Source of the DNA: Halobacillus mangrovi
GTDB taxonomy: Bacteria; Bacillota; Bacilli; Bacillales; Halobacillaceae
Length of the DNA stretch: 64,000 nucleotides
Assembly (NCBI RefSeq): GCF_002097535.1
Contig: NZ_CP020772.1
Span: 1,736,001-1,800,000 of the forward strand
Direction of reading: 5' to 3'
The notes beneath the pieces were generated by a model that was not told the origin of the DNA, made no database searches, and saw only the letters and a list, made by a program, of their open reading frames with translations. Shown piece after piece: positions 1-8,229 of this stretch. The stretch's first letter is position 1. Each line of letters begins with the position of its first letter. The translations under genes and the position numbers were made by a program.

Positions 1-2
1 AT

Positions 3-1133
3 ATCCTCGATCAAAGCATGGGTGAGTTTGAACCTGTAGAAGTTGATCCAGTGGAGGACCTGGCGCTACTTCAGTACACAGGAGGTACGACTGGATTTCC
101 AAAAGGTGTTATGCTCACGCATTATAATCTTGTCGTTAATACGCAAATGTCTAAGCGGTGGCTGTATAAATCTAAGGATGGTAAAGATATAGTCCTTGGA
201 GTCTTGCCTTTCTTCCACGTTTACGGAATGACTTCTGTGATGAATCTTTCCGTAATGATGGGGAGTAAAATGATTCTTATGCCTAAATTTGATGCTGAAG
301 AGGTTTTGAAGGTTATAGAGAAACAAAAACCAACGTTATTCCCAGGAGCTCCAACCATCTATATTGCTTTGCTGAACCATCCGAACTTAAATAAGTACGA
401 TTTATCTTCGATTGAAGCTTGCCTAAGCGGCTCGGCCCCTCTTCCAGTGGAAGTACAAGAGGAATTCGAGAAAGTGACGGGAGGAAAACTGGTAGAAGGA
501 TATGGTCTGACCGAAACCTCTCCTGTGACGCACTCCAATTTAGTTTGGGGGAAACGGGTGAGTGGAAGTGTGGGGATACCTTGGCCAAATACAGATGCGA
601 AAATCGTTAAGATGGATGGGGAAGGAGAAGCCGATTTCGGAGAGATTGGTGAAATCGTTGTTAAAGGACCTCAAGTGATGAGAGGGTATTGGAATCGTCC
701 AGAGGAAACGGCGCAAGTACTCAGTGAGGATGGCTGGTTTCGCACAGGGGATATGGGATATATGAATGAAGATGGATACTTCTTCGTAGTAGACCGTAAG
801 AAGGATATGATCATTGCCGGAGGTTATAACATCTATCCAAGAGAAGTCGAAGAAGTGCTTTATGAACACTCCGAGATTCAGGAAGCTGTCGTAGTTGGAA
901 TTCCTGACCCTTACCGTGGAGAAACAGTCAAAGCTTTTATTGTAAAAAAACAAGGAAGCGATATAACGGAAGATGAGTTGAATGAATACTGCAGGAAGCA
1001 CATGGCGGCTTTTAAAGTTCCTAGAATTTACGAATTTCGTGAAGAATTGCCTAAAACAGCCGTCGGTAAGATTCTTCGCCGCTCTCTCGTAGAGGAGGAA
1101 AAGAGAAAATTAGAAGAGTCAGAGAGTGTGTAA
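3..1133 (+). CDS. lcfA: Long-chain acyl-CoA synthetase (AMP-forming), 5' end outside window
   Basis: The enzyme activates long-chain fatty acids to acyl-CoA with ATP, the entry step of beta-oxidation. The reading frame is already open at base 3, so the N-terminal third is missing. About 376 residues are visible. The adenylate-forming signature TGGTTGFPKG lies near the start, GYGLTETSP about 140 residues later, then the adenylate-binding GDMGYMNEDGYFFVVDR stretch. The C-terminal lysine motif PKTAVGKILRR is close to the end. The next genes are fadR, fadB, etfB and etfA, matching the lcfA-fadR-fadB-etfBA operon of Bacillus subtilis. The family and role are secure; chain-length preference cannot be read from sequence. 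Confidence 0.93.
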   Translation: MLDQSMGEFEPVEVDPVEDLALLQYTGGTTGFPKGVMLTHYNLVVNTQMSKRWLYKSKDGKDIVLGVLPFFHVYGMTSVMNLSVMMGSKMILMPKFDAEEVLKVIEKQKPTLFPGAPTIYIALLNHPNLNKYDLSSIEACLSGSAPLPVEVQEEFEKVTGGKLVEGYGLTETSPVTHSNLVWGKRVSGSVGIPWPNTDAKIVKMDGEGEADFGEIGEIVVKGPQVMRGYWNRPEETAQVLSEDGWFRTGDMGYMNEDGYFFVVDRKKDMIIAGGYNIYPREVEEVLYEHSEIQEAVVVGIPDPYRGETVKAFIVKKQGSDITEDELNEYCRKHMAAFKVPRIYEFREELPKTAVGKILRRSLVEEEKRKLEESESV

Positions 1134-1161
1134 TACGTGAAAAAAGATTATTAAAGAAAAG

Positions 1162-1190
1162 TTGACAGAATATTTTTTGGGATGTAATAT
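1162..1190 (+). promoter_or_regulatory. Sigma-A type promoter before fadR
   Basis: A perfect -35 TTGACA (1162-1167) is followed after 17 bp by TAATAT (1185-1190). An alternative TATAAT lies at 1188-1193. It sits in the short lcfA-fadR gap, so fadR-fadB-etfBA can probably be transcribed independently of lcfA. The FadR operator starts 7 bp downstream, over the expected transcription start. Confidence 0.75.
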
Positions 1191-1196
1191 AATAGG

Positions 1197-1214
1197 TGAA
1201 TGACCGTTCATTCA
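1197..1214 (+). promoter_or_regulatory. FadR operator
   Basis: TGAATGACCGTTCATTCA is a perfect inverted repeat of two 7-bp arms around CCGT. It matches the known FadR box of Bacillus subtilis (TGAATGA...TCATTCA). Its position just after the -10 means bound FadR would block initiation. Long-chain acyl-CoA would then release the repressor. This is autoregulation inferred from position. Confidence 0.85.
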
Positions 1215-1244
1215 TTTTCACGATTCATAAGGCAGGAGATTTTA

Positions 1245-1835
1245 TTGAAAAAAAACAAACCAAAGTACAAACAGATTATAGAAGCAGCGGTTGAAGTAAT
1301 CGCCGAAAATGGATACCACTCCTCTCAAGTGTCTAAAATTGCAAAAAAAGCTGGAGTGGCGGATGGTACAATTTACCTTTACTTCAAAAATAAAGAAGAT
1401 ATTCTCGTATCCCTCTTTCAAGAAAAAATGGGGCAGTTCATTGAAAAGATTGAGCAAGAAACAACTTCCAGGCAGACAGCTGAGGAGAAGCTTCTAACGT
1501 TAATTGAAACGCATTTCACCCAGCTGGCTGCTGACCACCATTTGGCGATAGTTACTCAATTGGAGCTTCGTCAATCGAACAAAGAATTGAGGCAGAAGAT
1601 CAATGAAGTTCTCAAACGATATTTGAACGTTATTGATCATATCGTCGACGAAGGTGTGGAAGAAAAGTTGTTCCGTAGTGGCATGGATCGCCGTCTCGTT
1701 CGGCAAATGATTTTCGGAACGATGGATGAGACGGTGACCAATTGGGTCATGAAAGATCAGCGCTATAACATAGTAGGCCAAGCGAAAGAAGTCCATAGCT
1801 TGATCGTTCACGGACTAGCCCATTCTGATAAGTAA
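1245..1835 (+). CDS. fadR: TetR-family repressor of fatty-acid degradation, FadR
   Basis: FadR represses beta-oxidation genes and is released by long-chain acyl-CoAs. The N-terminus is a TetR helix-turn-helix (about residues 10-55, with VSKIAKKAGVADGTIYLYF) and the rest is the ligand domain. I chose the TTG at 1245, giving 196 residues that begin KKNKPKYKQII, because GCAGGAG lies just upstream and the N-terminus then aligns with B. subtilis FadR. An in-frame ATG at 1200 is rejected because it lies inside the FadR operator and overlaps the promoter. fadB follows 16 bp downstream, so the genes are probably cotranscribed. Confidence 0.93.
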   Translation: MKKNKPKYKQIIEAAVEVIAENGYHSSQVSKIAKKAGVADGTIYLYFKNKEDILVSLFQEKMGQFIEKIEQETTSRQTAEEKLLTLIETHFTQLAADHHLAIVTQLELRQSNKELRQKINEVLKRYLNVIDHIVDEGVEEKLFRSGMDRRLVRQMIFGTMDETVTNWVMKDQRYNIVGQAKEVHSLIVHGLAHSDK

Positions 1836-1851
1836 AAAGGAGAGAGAGCTA

Positions 1852-2625
1852 TTGTCAACATTAACTATGCAAGTGAAAGAACATGTCGCTGAAATTACGA
1901 TTGAAAGCCCGCCGGCTAACGCTCTTTCCACTCACATCTTAAACGATTTATCTGAAGATCTGGATAGGGTGGAACAGGATCCTTCTATTAAGGCAATCTT
2001 GTTAAAAGGGGAAGGAAAATTCTTCTCTGCTGGAGCAGACATTAAAGAATTTACTTCTTTACAGGATGCTTCCGACTATAAAAGTCTCGCAAGTAAAGGG
2101 CAGCAACTGTTCAATCGTATTGAAAATTTCCATATCCCTGTAATTGCCGCTATTCATGGGGCTGCGCTTGGAGGGGGATTGGAGCTAGCGATGGCATGTC
2201 ATATCCGCTACGTTGCTGAAGATGCGAAACTTGGTCTTCCAGAGCTTAATCTAGGAATTATTCCTGGCTTTGCTGGTACCCAGCGCTTGCCTCGATATGT
2301 AGGTTCAGCAAAAGCGTATGAAATGATGCTGACGGGAGTTCCGATTAGTGGTGCAGAAGCCGTAACAGCTGGTTTGGCGAACAGAAGCTATTCTTCTGAA
2401 GAGCTTTTCCAGGAGGCTGAAAAGCTGGCTCATGCCATTGCATCGAAGAGCGGCCCGACGATTCAGCATGTTATGAAGCTTGTTCCTTACACGCACACAC
2501 CACAGTTCAATGAAGGAATCAATGCTGAAGCAGAAGCCTTTGGGCAAGTATTTGGCAATGAAGATGCCAAAGAAGGCATCCAGGCGTTTATCGAAAAAAG
2601 AAAACCTAATTTTAACGATCAATAG
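1852..2625 (+). CDS. fadB: Enoyl-CoA hydratase
   Basis: This 257-residue crotonase-fold enzyme hydrates trans-2-enoyl-CoA to 3-hydroxyacyl-CoA in beta-oxidation. The oxyanion-hole stretches FFSAGADIKEF and AAIHGAALGGGLELAMACH are present. The catalytic-glutamate region LGLPELNLGIIPGFAGTQRLPR follows. Translation probably starts at TTG 1852 behind AAAAGGAGAG. An in-frame ATG at 1867 is possible but too far from the ribosome binding site. It lies between fadR and etfB with short gaps, as in B. subtilis, so it should fall under FadR control. Confidence 0.92.
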   Translation: MSTLTMQVKEHVAEITIESPPANALSTHILNDLSEDLDRVEQDPSIKAILLKGEGKFFSAGADIKEFTSLQDASDYKSLASKGQQLFNRIENFHIPVIAAIHGAALGGGLELAMACHIRYVAEDAKLGLPELNLGIIPGFAGTQRLPRYVGSAKAYEMMLTGVPISGAEAVTAGLANRSYSSEELFQEAEKLAHAIASKSGPTIQHVMKLVPYTHTPQFNEGINAEAEAFGQVFGNEDAKEGIQAFIEKRKPNFNDQ

Positions 2626-2642
2626 TTCAGGAGGGAATGTAC

Positions 2643-3416
2643 ATGAACATTTACGTTTTATTAAAAAGAACTTTTGACACAGAAGAGAAAATCTCAGTAA
2701 GTAATGGGAGAATTGAGGATGATGGTGCTGAGTACATCATCAACCCTTATGATGAATATGCAGTGGAAGAAGCGATTAACCTTCGCGATGAACACGGTGG
2801 TGAAGTAACAGTTGTAACCATAGGAGAAGAAGAGTCTGAGAAACAATTACGCACAGCTCTTGCCATGGGAGCTGACAAAGCTGTGTTAATCAACACAGAA
2901 GATGACCTTGAAGAAGGGGACCAGTTCACCACGGTGAAGATCTTAGAAGCTTTCTTCGAAGACCGTGATGTAGACATTATCCTGGGAGGTAATGTAGCCA
3001 TTGACGAAGCAAGCGGACAAGTCGGACCAAGATTAGCAGAACGTCTGAACATTCCTTGTGTAACGACGATTACAAGCATTGAAATTGATGGAGAAAATGT
3101 TCATATCGAACGCGATGTTGAAGGAGATGTCGAAAAAGTCGATACTTCCCTTCCAGTGCTTGTCACTTGTCAGCAAGGTCTGAACGAACCTCGCTACCCT
3201 TCCCTTCCAGGGATTATGAAAGCAAAGAAAAAGCCTCTAGATGAGCTTGAAATCGACGATTTAGATTTAGATGAAGATGATGTTGAACCAAAAACAAAAA
3301 CAACAGAAATTTTCTTACCACCTGAAAAACAAGCCGGCAAAGTGCTTGAAGGGGAAGTCGATGATCAAGTGAAAGAACTTGTATCTTTACTGAAAACGGA
3401 AGCGAAAGTACTGTAA
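2643..3416 (+). CDS. etfB: Electron transfer flavoprotein beta subunit
   Basis: EtfB and EtfA form the FAD/AMP heterodimer that takes electrons from acyl-CoA dehydrogenases to the membrane quinone pool. The protein has 257 residues and carries the ETF-beta AMP-binding region (DEASGQVGPRLAERL) in an acidic chain. I start at ATG 2643, which sits 7 bp after CAGGAGGG. The ATG at 2637 touches the ribosome binding site and is unlikely. etfA follows 25 bp later. The pair sits in the FadR operon and would serve the acyl-CoA dehydrogenases of the cell, including the one at 34783. Confidence 0.94.
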   Translation: MNIYVLLKRTFDTEEKISVSNGRIEDDGAEYIINPYDEYAVEEAINLRDEHGGEVTVVTIGEEESEKQLRTALAMGADKAVLINTEDDLEEGDQFTTVKILEAFFEDRDVDIILGGNVAIDEASGQVGPRLAERLNIPCVTTITSIEIDGENVHIERDVEGDVEKVDTSLPVLVTCQQGLNEPRYPSLPGIMKAKKKPLDELEIDDLDLDEDDVEPKTKTTEIFLPPEKQAGKVLEGEVDDQVKELVSLLKTEAKVL

Positions 3417-3441
3417 ATAGATAAGGGAAAGGAGAATCGTT

Positions 3442-4422
3442 ATGAGTAAAAAAGTATTAGTGATCGGGGAAGCTAGAGAAGGTTCTTTGCGTAATGTTAC
3501 GTTTGAGGCCATTGCAGCAGCCAATATCGTAAGTGATGGCGGTGAAGTGGTTGGAGTGCTGTGCGGAGCAGGGGACTTGAGTGAAATGGGTCAAGAGATG
3601 GTATACCATGGAGCGACGCGAGTCATCACTGTTTCAAACGAAGAATTGAAAACGTATACATCCGACGGGTACGGTCAAGCTGTTTACAAGGTTATTGAAG
3701 AAGAATCCCCTGAAGGAATCATCATGGGCCACACAGCGATCGGAAAAGATTTAACACCGAAATTAGCGAGTAAATTAGAGTCTGGCCTTATTTCAGATGC
3801 GACAGAAGTTGTAGCAGAAGGCGGGAACATCGTGTTCACTCGCCCAATCTACTCTGGTAAAGCTTTTGAAAAGAAAGAAATCACTGACGGATTAGTCTTT
3901 GCAACGATTCGTCCAAATAACATTCCTGCACTAAATCGTGATGATTCTTTAGCAGGAGAAGTGACTGAGAAGGAAGTTGAAATTAGTAACATCCGCACAA
4001 TTATTAAGGATATTATCCGTAAGTCTTCTGATGGTGTAGACTTATCTGAAGCCAAAGTAATTGTAGCCGGAGGACGCGGAGTGAAAAGTTCTGAAGGCTT
4101 CGAACCATTGAAGGAACTTGCTGATGTACTGGGAGGTACAGTAGGAGCATCACGCGGAGCATGTGATGCGGGATACTGCGACTATTCGTTACAAATTGGT
4201 CAGACAGGTAAAGTAGTAACCCCGGATCTTTATATCGCCTGCGGTATTTCTGGTGCCATTCAGCACTTAGCTGGAATGTCCAACTCTAAAGTAATCGTAG
4301 CCATTAATAAAGATCCTGAAGCAAACATTTTTAATGTTGCAGATTACGGGATAGTCGGTGATTTGTTTGACGTCGTACCTAAGCTTATTGAAGAAGTGAA
4401 AGAAATGAAAGTGAACGCTTAA
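3442..4422 (+). CDS. etfA: Electron transfer flavoprotein alpha subunit
   Basis: This is the 326-residue partner of EtfB. The C-terminal FAD-binding domain is clear: VIVAGGRGVKSSEGF, then GGTVGASRGACDAGY and the segment CGISGAIQHLAGM, followed by VAINKDPEANIF. A good ribosome binding site (AAAGGAG) precedes ATG 3442. It is the last gene of the lcfA-fadR-fadB-etfBA group and is closed by a strong hairpin terminator at 4431. Length and motifs are those of the normal family, with no sign of damage. Confidence 0.95.
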   Translation: MSKKVLVIGEAREGSLRNVTFEAIAAANIVSDGGEVVGVLCGAGDLSEMGQEMVYHGATRVITVSNEELKTYTSDGYGQAVYKVIEEESPEGIIMGHTAIGKDLTPKLASKLESGLISDATEVVAEGGNIVFTRPIYSGKAFEKKEITDGLVFATIRPNNIPALNRDDSLAGEVTEKEVEISNIRTIIKDIIRKSSDGVDLSEAKVIVAGGRGVKSSEGFEPLKELADVLGGTVGASRGACDAGYCDYSLQIGQTGKVVTPDLYIACGISGAIQHLAGMSNSKVIVAINKDPEANIFNVADYGIVGDLFDVVPKLIEEVKEMKVNA

Positions 4423-4430
4423 TTGCTCGA

Positions 4431-4463
4431 AAGCCGAAGCCGATTATTTGGCTTCGGCTTTTT
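4431..4463 (+). terminator. Rho-independent terminator after etfA
   Basis: An 11-bp perfect stem (AAGCCGAAGCC and GGCTTCGGCTT) encloses an 8-base loop and runs into a short T tract. It separates the fatty-acid operon from trxA. Confidence 0.85.
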
Positions 4464-4559
4464 AACATGTTTAAATAGGGTATAAACAAATTATTAGTCA
4501 CTCAAAATAAAAGAGTGATATACTCTAAACAGATTAGAGTTCGAGGAGGAATTATCGAA

Positions 4560-4874
4560 ATGGCAATTGTAAAAGCTACTGATCAAAACTTTACAGAAGA
4601 AACAAATGAAGGTTTAGTACTGGCGGATTTCTGGGCGCCTTGGTGCGGACCTTGTAAAATGATCGCTCCGGTTCTTGAGGAACTTGACGATGAAATGAGC
4701 GACCAAGTGAAAATCGTTAAACTTGATGTAGACGAAAACCAAGAAACAGCTGGAAAGTTCGGAGTTATGAGTATTCCAACGCTTCTTCTTTTCAAAGACG
4801 GTAAAGTCGTTGATCAAGTGATCGGTTTCCAACCTAAAGAAGCGCTAGCTGAATTGATTACAAAACATTCCTAA
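4560..4874 (+). CDS. trxA: Thioredoxin
   Basis: Thioredoxin is the small cytoplasmic thiol-disulfide reductant. The product has 104 residues, with the active site WCGPC (cysteines 29 and 32) and the cis-proline segment [12 protein letters not shown] 4560 is chosen because GAGGAGGA lies 9 bp upstream. The in-frame ATG at 4515 would place the ribosome binding site inside the gene. It is followed by a terminator and then uvrC, the same order as in B. subtilis. Upstream is a TATACT at 4519 that may be the -10, without a clear -35. Confidence 0.96.
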   Translation: MAIVKATDQNFTEETNEGLVLADFWAPWCGPCKMIAPVLEELDDEMSDQVKIVKLDVDENQETAGKFGVMSIPTLLLFKDGKVVDQVIGFQPKEALAELITKHS

Positions 4875-4893
4875 TGGACAGAAGTAATCATGA

Positions 4894-4930
4894 GCAGAGA
4901 ACCGCGTTGCCTCGCAGCGCGGTTCTTTGC
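4894..4930 (+). terminator. Hairpin terminator after trxA
   Basis: A 9-bp stem (AGAACCGCG and CGCGGTTCT) lies 24 bp after the trxA stop, followed by a short T-rich run. The T tract is weak, so some read-through into uvrC is possible. Confidence 0.65.
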
Positions 4931-4993
4931 TGTATAAGAGACACTACTTATGGTAAATTTTTTATATAGACTTCAAACAATGGAGTGAAACAG

Positions 4994-6793
4994 ATGAATT
5001 CTAAAATTAAAGAGAAGTTAGCTGTTTTACCGGACCAGCCTGGCTGTTATTTAATGAAAGATAAAAATGGTACGATCATTTATGTTGGGAAGTCGAAAGT
5101 TCTAAAAAATCGTGTTCGCTCTTACTTTACAGGAGCCCATGATGGAAAAACCCAGCGCCTCGTAAGAGAGATCGTCGATTTCGAATATATTGTAACGACT
5201 TCTGAGATTGAAGCCCTTATCCTGGAAATGAATCTGATAAAAAAATACGACCCTAAATATAATGTACTGCTTAAGGATGACAAAACGTATCCATACCTTA
5301 AAGTCACAGCCGAGCGTCATCCTCGGTTAATTGTTACTAGGAATGTAAAAAAAGACAAAGGAAAGTACTTTGGACCTTACCCAAACGTTATTGCAGCAAG
5401 AGAAACAAAAAAATTATTGGACCGGTTATATCCATTACGTAAATGTAATACGATGCCGGATCGAGTTTGCTTGTACTATCATATGCATCAGTGTTTAGGA
5501 CCTTGTGAGTTTCCTGTGTCTAAAGAGACGAATCAGGAAATCGTACAAAATATAACCTCCTTTTTAAGTGGCGGACATGCTGCGATTAAAAAAGATCTTA
5601 AAAATCGAATGTATGAAGCTTCTGAAGAGTTGGATTTCGAACGGGCAAAAGAGCTGCGTGATCAGATCGAGCACATCGAGTCAGTGATGGAGCAGCAGAA
5701 GATGACAATGAACGATCAAATGGATCGTGATGTTTTCGGCTATTCTTACAATAAAGGATGGATGTGTGTCCAAGTCTTTTTCGTAAGGCGTGGCAAACTG
5801 ATTGAACGAGACGTAGCCTTATTTCCATTTTTCGATGATCCAGAGGAAACCTTCATCAGCTATATTGGACGTTTTTATCTTCATCAAAATCATCCTTATC
5901 CGAAGCAAGTGCTTGTTCCAGTGGCTACGAATGTAGAAGTGTTAGAAGGTGCATTAGATACAAAAGTTCATATTCCGATGCGCGGGCGCAAGAAAGAACT
6001 TGTTGAACTTGCTATGAAAAATGCAGAAATAGCACTTGAAGAGAAGTTCGCCTTGATTGAGCGAGATGAAGAACGGACAATTAAAGCCGTCGAGTTACTC
6101 GGGGAGCATTTGAATATTGAAACGCCTCACCGAATTGAAGCATTTGATAACTCTAACATCCAGGGAGCTGACCCGGTATCTGCGATGGTTGTTTTTATTG
6201 ACGGTAAACCAAATAAAAAACAGTACCGAAAATATAAAATCCGTGATGTTGAAGGACCGGATGATTACGAAACAATGAGAGAGGTTATTCGAAGAAGGTA
6301 CAAACGAGTGCTGAAGGAAGAACTGCCGCTTCCAGATTTGATTGTCATCGATGGAGGAAAAGGGCAGATGTCAGCTGCTTTAGATGTGCTTGAAAATGAG
6401 CTTGGTTTAGATATACCTCTCTGCGGCCTGGCTAAAGATGATAAACACAAGACGAGTGAGTTGCTTTATGGAGATCCGCCTATACCGATGGATCTAAACC
6501 GCAAATCACAAGAATTTTATCTCGTACAGCGCATTCAGGACGAAGTCCACCGGTTTGCGATTTCCTTCCACAGACAGCTTCGTGGAAAAGGAGCCATTCA
6601 ATCTGAGCTCGATAAAATTCCAGGAGTAGGACAGAAACGTCGACGTTTATTGCTGCGTCATTTTAAGTCCGTTCCTGAGATAAAAAGTGCTGAGCTTCAG
6701 GAGATAACGAAACTTGGAATTCCTGAACCTGTTGCTAATACGATATTGATTCATTTGAATCAGGAGGAAGAAGAAGAACCAGCTGAAGAATAA
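4994..6793 (+). CDS. uvrC: Excinuclease ABC subunit C
   Basis: UvrC makes both incisions at UvrAB-marked DNA damage in nucleotide excision repair. In order the protein has a GIY-YIG nuclease ([19 protein letters not shown], about residues 18-95), a UVR motif ([14 protein letters not shown], about 205-235), an RNase H-like endonuclease with DNSNIQG, and a C-terminal helix-hairpin-helix ([16 protein letters not shown]). It has 599 residues, the normal size. ATG 4994 is preferred, with GGAGTG 6 bp upstream; the in-frame GTG at 4985 would overlap that site. The lysC gene found next to uvrC in B. subtilis is not here. Confidence 0.96.
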   Translation: MNSKIKEKLAVLPDQPGCYLMKDKNGTIIYVGKSKVLKNRVRSYFTGAHDGKTQRLVREIVDFEYIVTTSEIEALILEMNLIKKYDPKYNVLLKDDKTYPYLKVTAERHPRLIVTRNVKKDKGKYFGPYPNVIAARETKKLLDRLYPLRKCNTMPDRVCLYYHMHQCLGPCEFPVSKETNQEIVQNITSFLSGGHAAIKKDLKNRMYEASEELDFERAKELRDQIEHIESVMEQQKMTMNDQMDRDVFGYSYNKGWMCVQVFFVRRGKLIERDVALFPFFDDPEETFISYIGRFYLHQNHPYPKQVLVPVATNVEVLEGALDTKVHIPMRGRKKELVELAMKNAEIALEEKFALIERDEERTIKAVELLGEHLNIETPHRIEAFDNSNIQGADPVSAMVVFIDGKPNKKQYRKYKIRDVEGPDDYETMREVIRRRYKRVLKEELPLPDLIVIDGGKGQMSAALDVLENELGLDIPLCGLAKDDKHKTSELLYGDPPIPMDLNRKSQEFYLVQRIQDEVHRFAISFHRQLRGKGAIQSELDKIPGVGQKRRRLLLRHFKSVPEIKSAELQEITKLGIPEPVANTILIHLNQEEEEEPAEE

Positions 6794-6810
6794 CAGCTGG
6801 TTCTTTTTCT
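6777..6810 (+). terminator. Terminator overlapping the uvrC stop codon
   Basis: AACCAGCTG at 6777 pairs with CAGCTGGTT at 6794. The uvrC stop codon lies in the loop, and a T-rich tail follows. The last uvrC codons therefore form half of the stem. Confidence 0.75.
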
Positions 6811-6824
6811 AATGCGAATGAGAT

Positions 6825-7268
6825 TTATCCTTTCATCGCTTTCAGTTCTATGTAATTTTCTTTTTCGTTGATCTCTTCAAAGCATTCATAAGTATTTTCG
6901 GTTAGCTTTTGTAAGGTTTCAGCTAAAAAGCCACATTCCAATCGAAAATCTACGGTAAAGAGTTTTTGGTTCAGGCGCTTTTCAATGATATGTCCGGTAA
7001 GGTGGAAAATCAATTCTTTTTTCTTCTCCTTAACGAGGGATAGTTCTCCCCACCCCATGTATTGAAAGAATTCATAAAGATCATCAAAGTCATAGATGTC
7101 CGTTTGGCGTGCTATGTTTTTCCCCATATAGTAAAGCATATAGGGAGCATCCTTACCAAGAAAGTCGGGTAAAGTATAGTAGCGCATGAGGTCAAACCCT
7201 GCCCCGGTCCCTACCAATGAAGAGATGTTATTGGTGTTTAACTTAGTAGATTGTTGCATAACGCTCAT
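6825..7268 (-). CDS. YslB-like protein (DUF2507)
   Basis: This is a small cytoplasmic protein of unknown function. I recognise it by its content (GTGAGFDLMRYYTLPDFLGKDAPYMLYY near the N-terminus) and by its place between uvrC and sdhC, where B. subtilis has yslB. The ATG at 7268 follows GGAGAAAGGA and gives 147 residues. An ATG three codons later (7259) is about as good. The open frame continues upstream to 7421, but that part has no ribosome binding site and looks like promoter DNA. It is transcribed against its neighbours and shares the upstream region with sdhC. No molecular function is claimed. Confidence 0.8.
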   Translation of the reverse strand: MSVMQQSTKLNTNNISSLVGTGAGFDLMRYYTLPDFLGKDAPYMLYYMGKNIARQTDIYDFDDLYEFFQYMGWGELSLVKEKKKELIFHLTGHIIEKRLNQKLFTVDFRLECGFLAETLQKLTENTYECFEEINEKENYIELKAMKG

Positions 7269-7552
7269 TCCTTTCTCCACCTTTATTATCACCTGAAATG
7301 GAATTTGGCGCAATAATAATTGTTGCATTTTAGACAAAGGAAATAAATGTGTATTTTTGAGCATTTTATGAACGTGGTTTCTTGACGCTCCAACTGGGTA
7401 GGAGTACAATAAACATGTCACAATTTGTACATTCAGCAGGATTGGCTAGGAAAACAAGGGGATTTTCCTATTATTTTAAGGTTTTATAAAAGCGCTTAAC
7501 TGTCTGAATAATGTACATAATTTAAACTGTTATCATCTTGAGGGGGGTAAAT

Positions 7553-8173
7553 ATGGCGGGAACACGCGGATACGTTAATCGAAGACTACATTCATTACTA
7601 GGAGTCCTTCCAATTGGGATCTTTTTGATCCAGCACTTGACTGTGAACTTTTTTGCAACACGTGGTCCAGAAGCATTCAACGATGCAGCTCACTTTATGG
7701 AGAGCTTGCCATATCGTTATGTTCTGGAGATTTTTATTATCTTTTTACCACTTTTATTTCACTCCATTTACGGTGTTTATATTGCATTCACAGCAAAAAG
7801 CAACTTATCTAATTTCGGATATTTTAGAAATTGGATGTTCATGCTTCAGCGTGTCACTGGAATCATTACATTGATTTTCATCGCTTGGCACGTTTGGGAA
7901 ACCCGTATTGCCATCGGGTTTGGCTGGGCTGAATTGAATTATCAGCTGATGGAAAGTATCCTGACGGAGCCATTTTTCTTCTGGTTCTACATAGTAGGGG
8001 TTGTATCTACTACTTTCCACTTCTCAAACGGTTTATGGTCTTTCTTTGTAAGCTGGGGGATTACAGTTTCTCCGCGCTCACAATTGATCATGACGTATGC
8101 GAGTATTATTATTTTCGTTGCTATTTCTTACATTGGTGTACGTACATTGATTCAGTTCGCGTACGGCATATAA
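7553..8173 (+). CDS. sdhC: Succinate dehydrogenase cytochrome b558 subunit
   Basis: SdhC anchors succinate:quinone oxidoreductase in the membrane and binds two hemes. The 206-residue product has five hydrophobic segments. Its conserved histidines include IFLIQHLTVN near residue 30, LFHSIYGVY, IAWHVWETR and FHFSNGLW. ATG 7553 follows the GGGGGG-rich site. An upstream in-frame codon at 7538 lies before that site and is rejected. It begins the sdhCAB operon. A weak cre-like sequence lies at 7487-7500, but the match is poor and I do not rely on it. Confidence 0.94.
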   Translation: MAGTRGYVNRRLHSLLGVLPIGIFLIQHLTVNFFATRGPEAFNDAAHFMESLPYRYVLEIFIIFLPLLFHSIYGVYIAFTAKSNLSNFGYFRNWMFMLQRVTGIITLIFIAWHVWETRIAIGFGWAELNYQLMESILTEPFFFWFYIVGVVSTTFHFSNGLWSFFVSWGITVSPRSQLIMTYASIIIFVAISYIGVRTLIQFAYGI

Positions 8174-8229
8174 ATAGTAATTGTACAAACGTTGTAGATA
8201 TATAGAAATTAAGGGAGTGAGCTTCAATC

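Noticed and set aside
7487..7500. A cre site before sdhC
   Set aside because: The sequence TAAAAGCGCTTAAC resembles the CcpA consensus only in its centre and lacks the outer TG and CA, so it is not listed.
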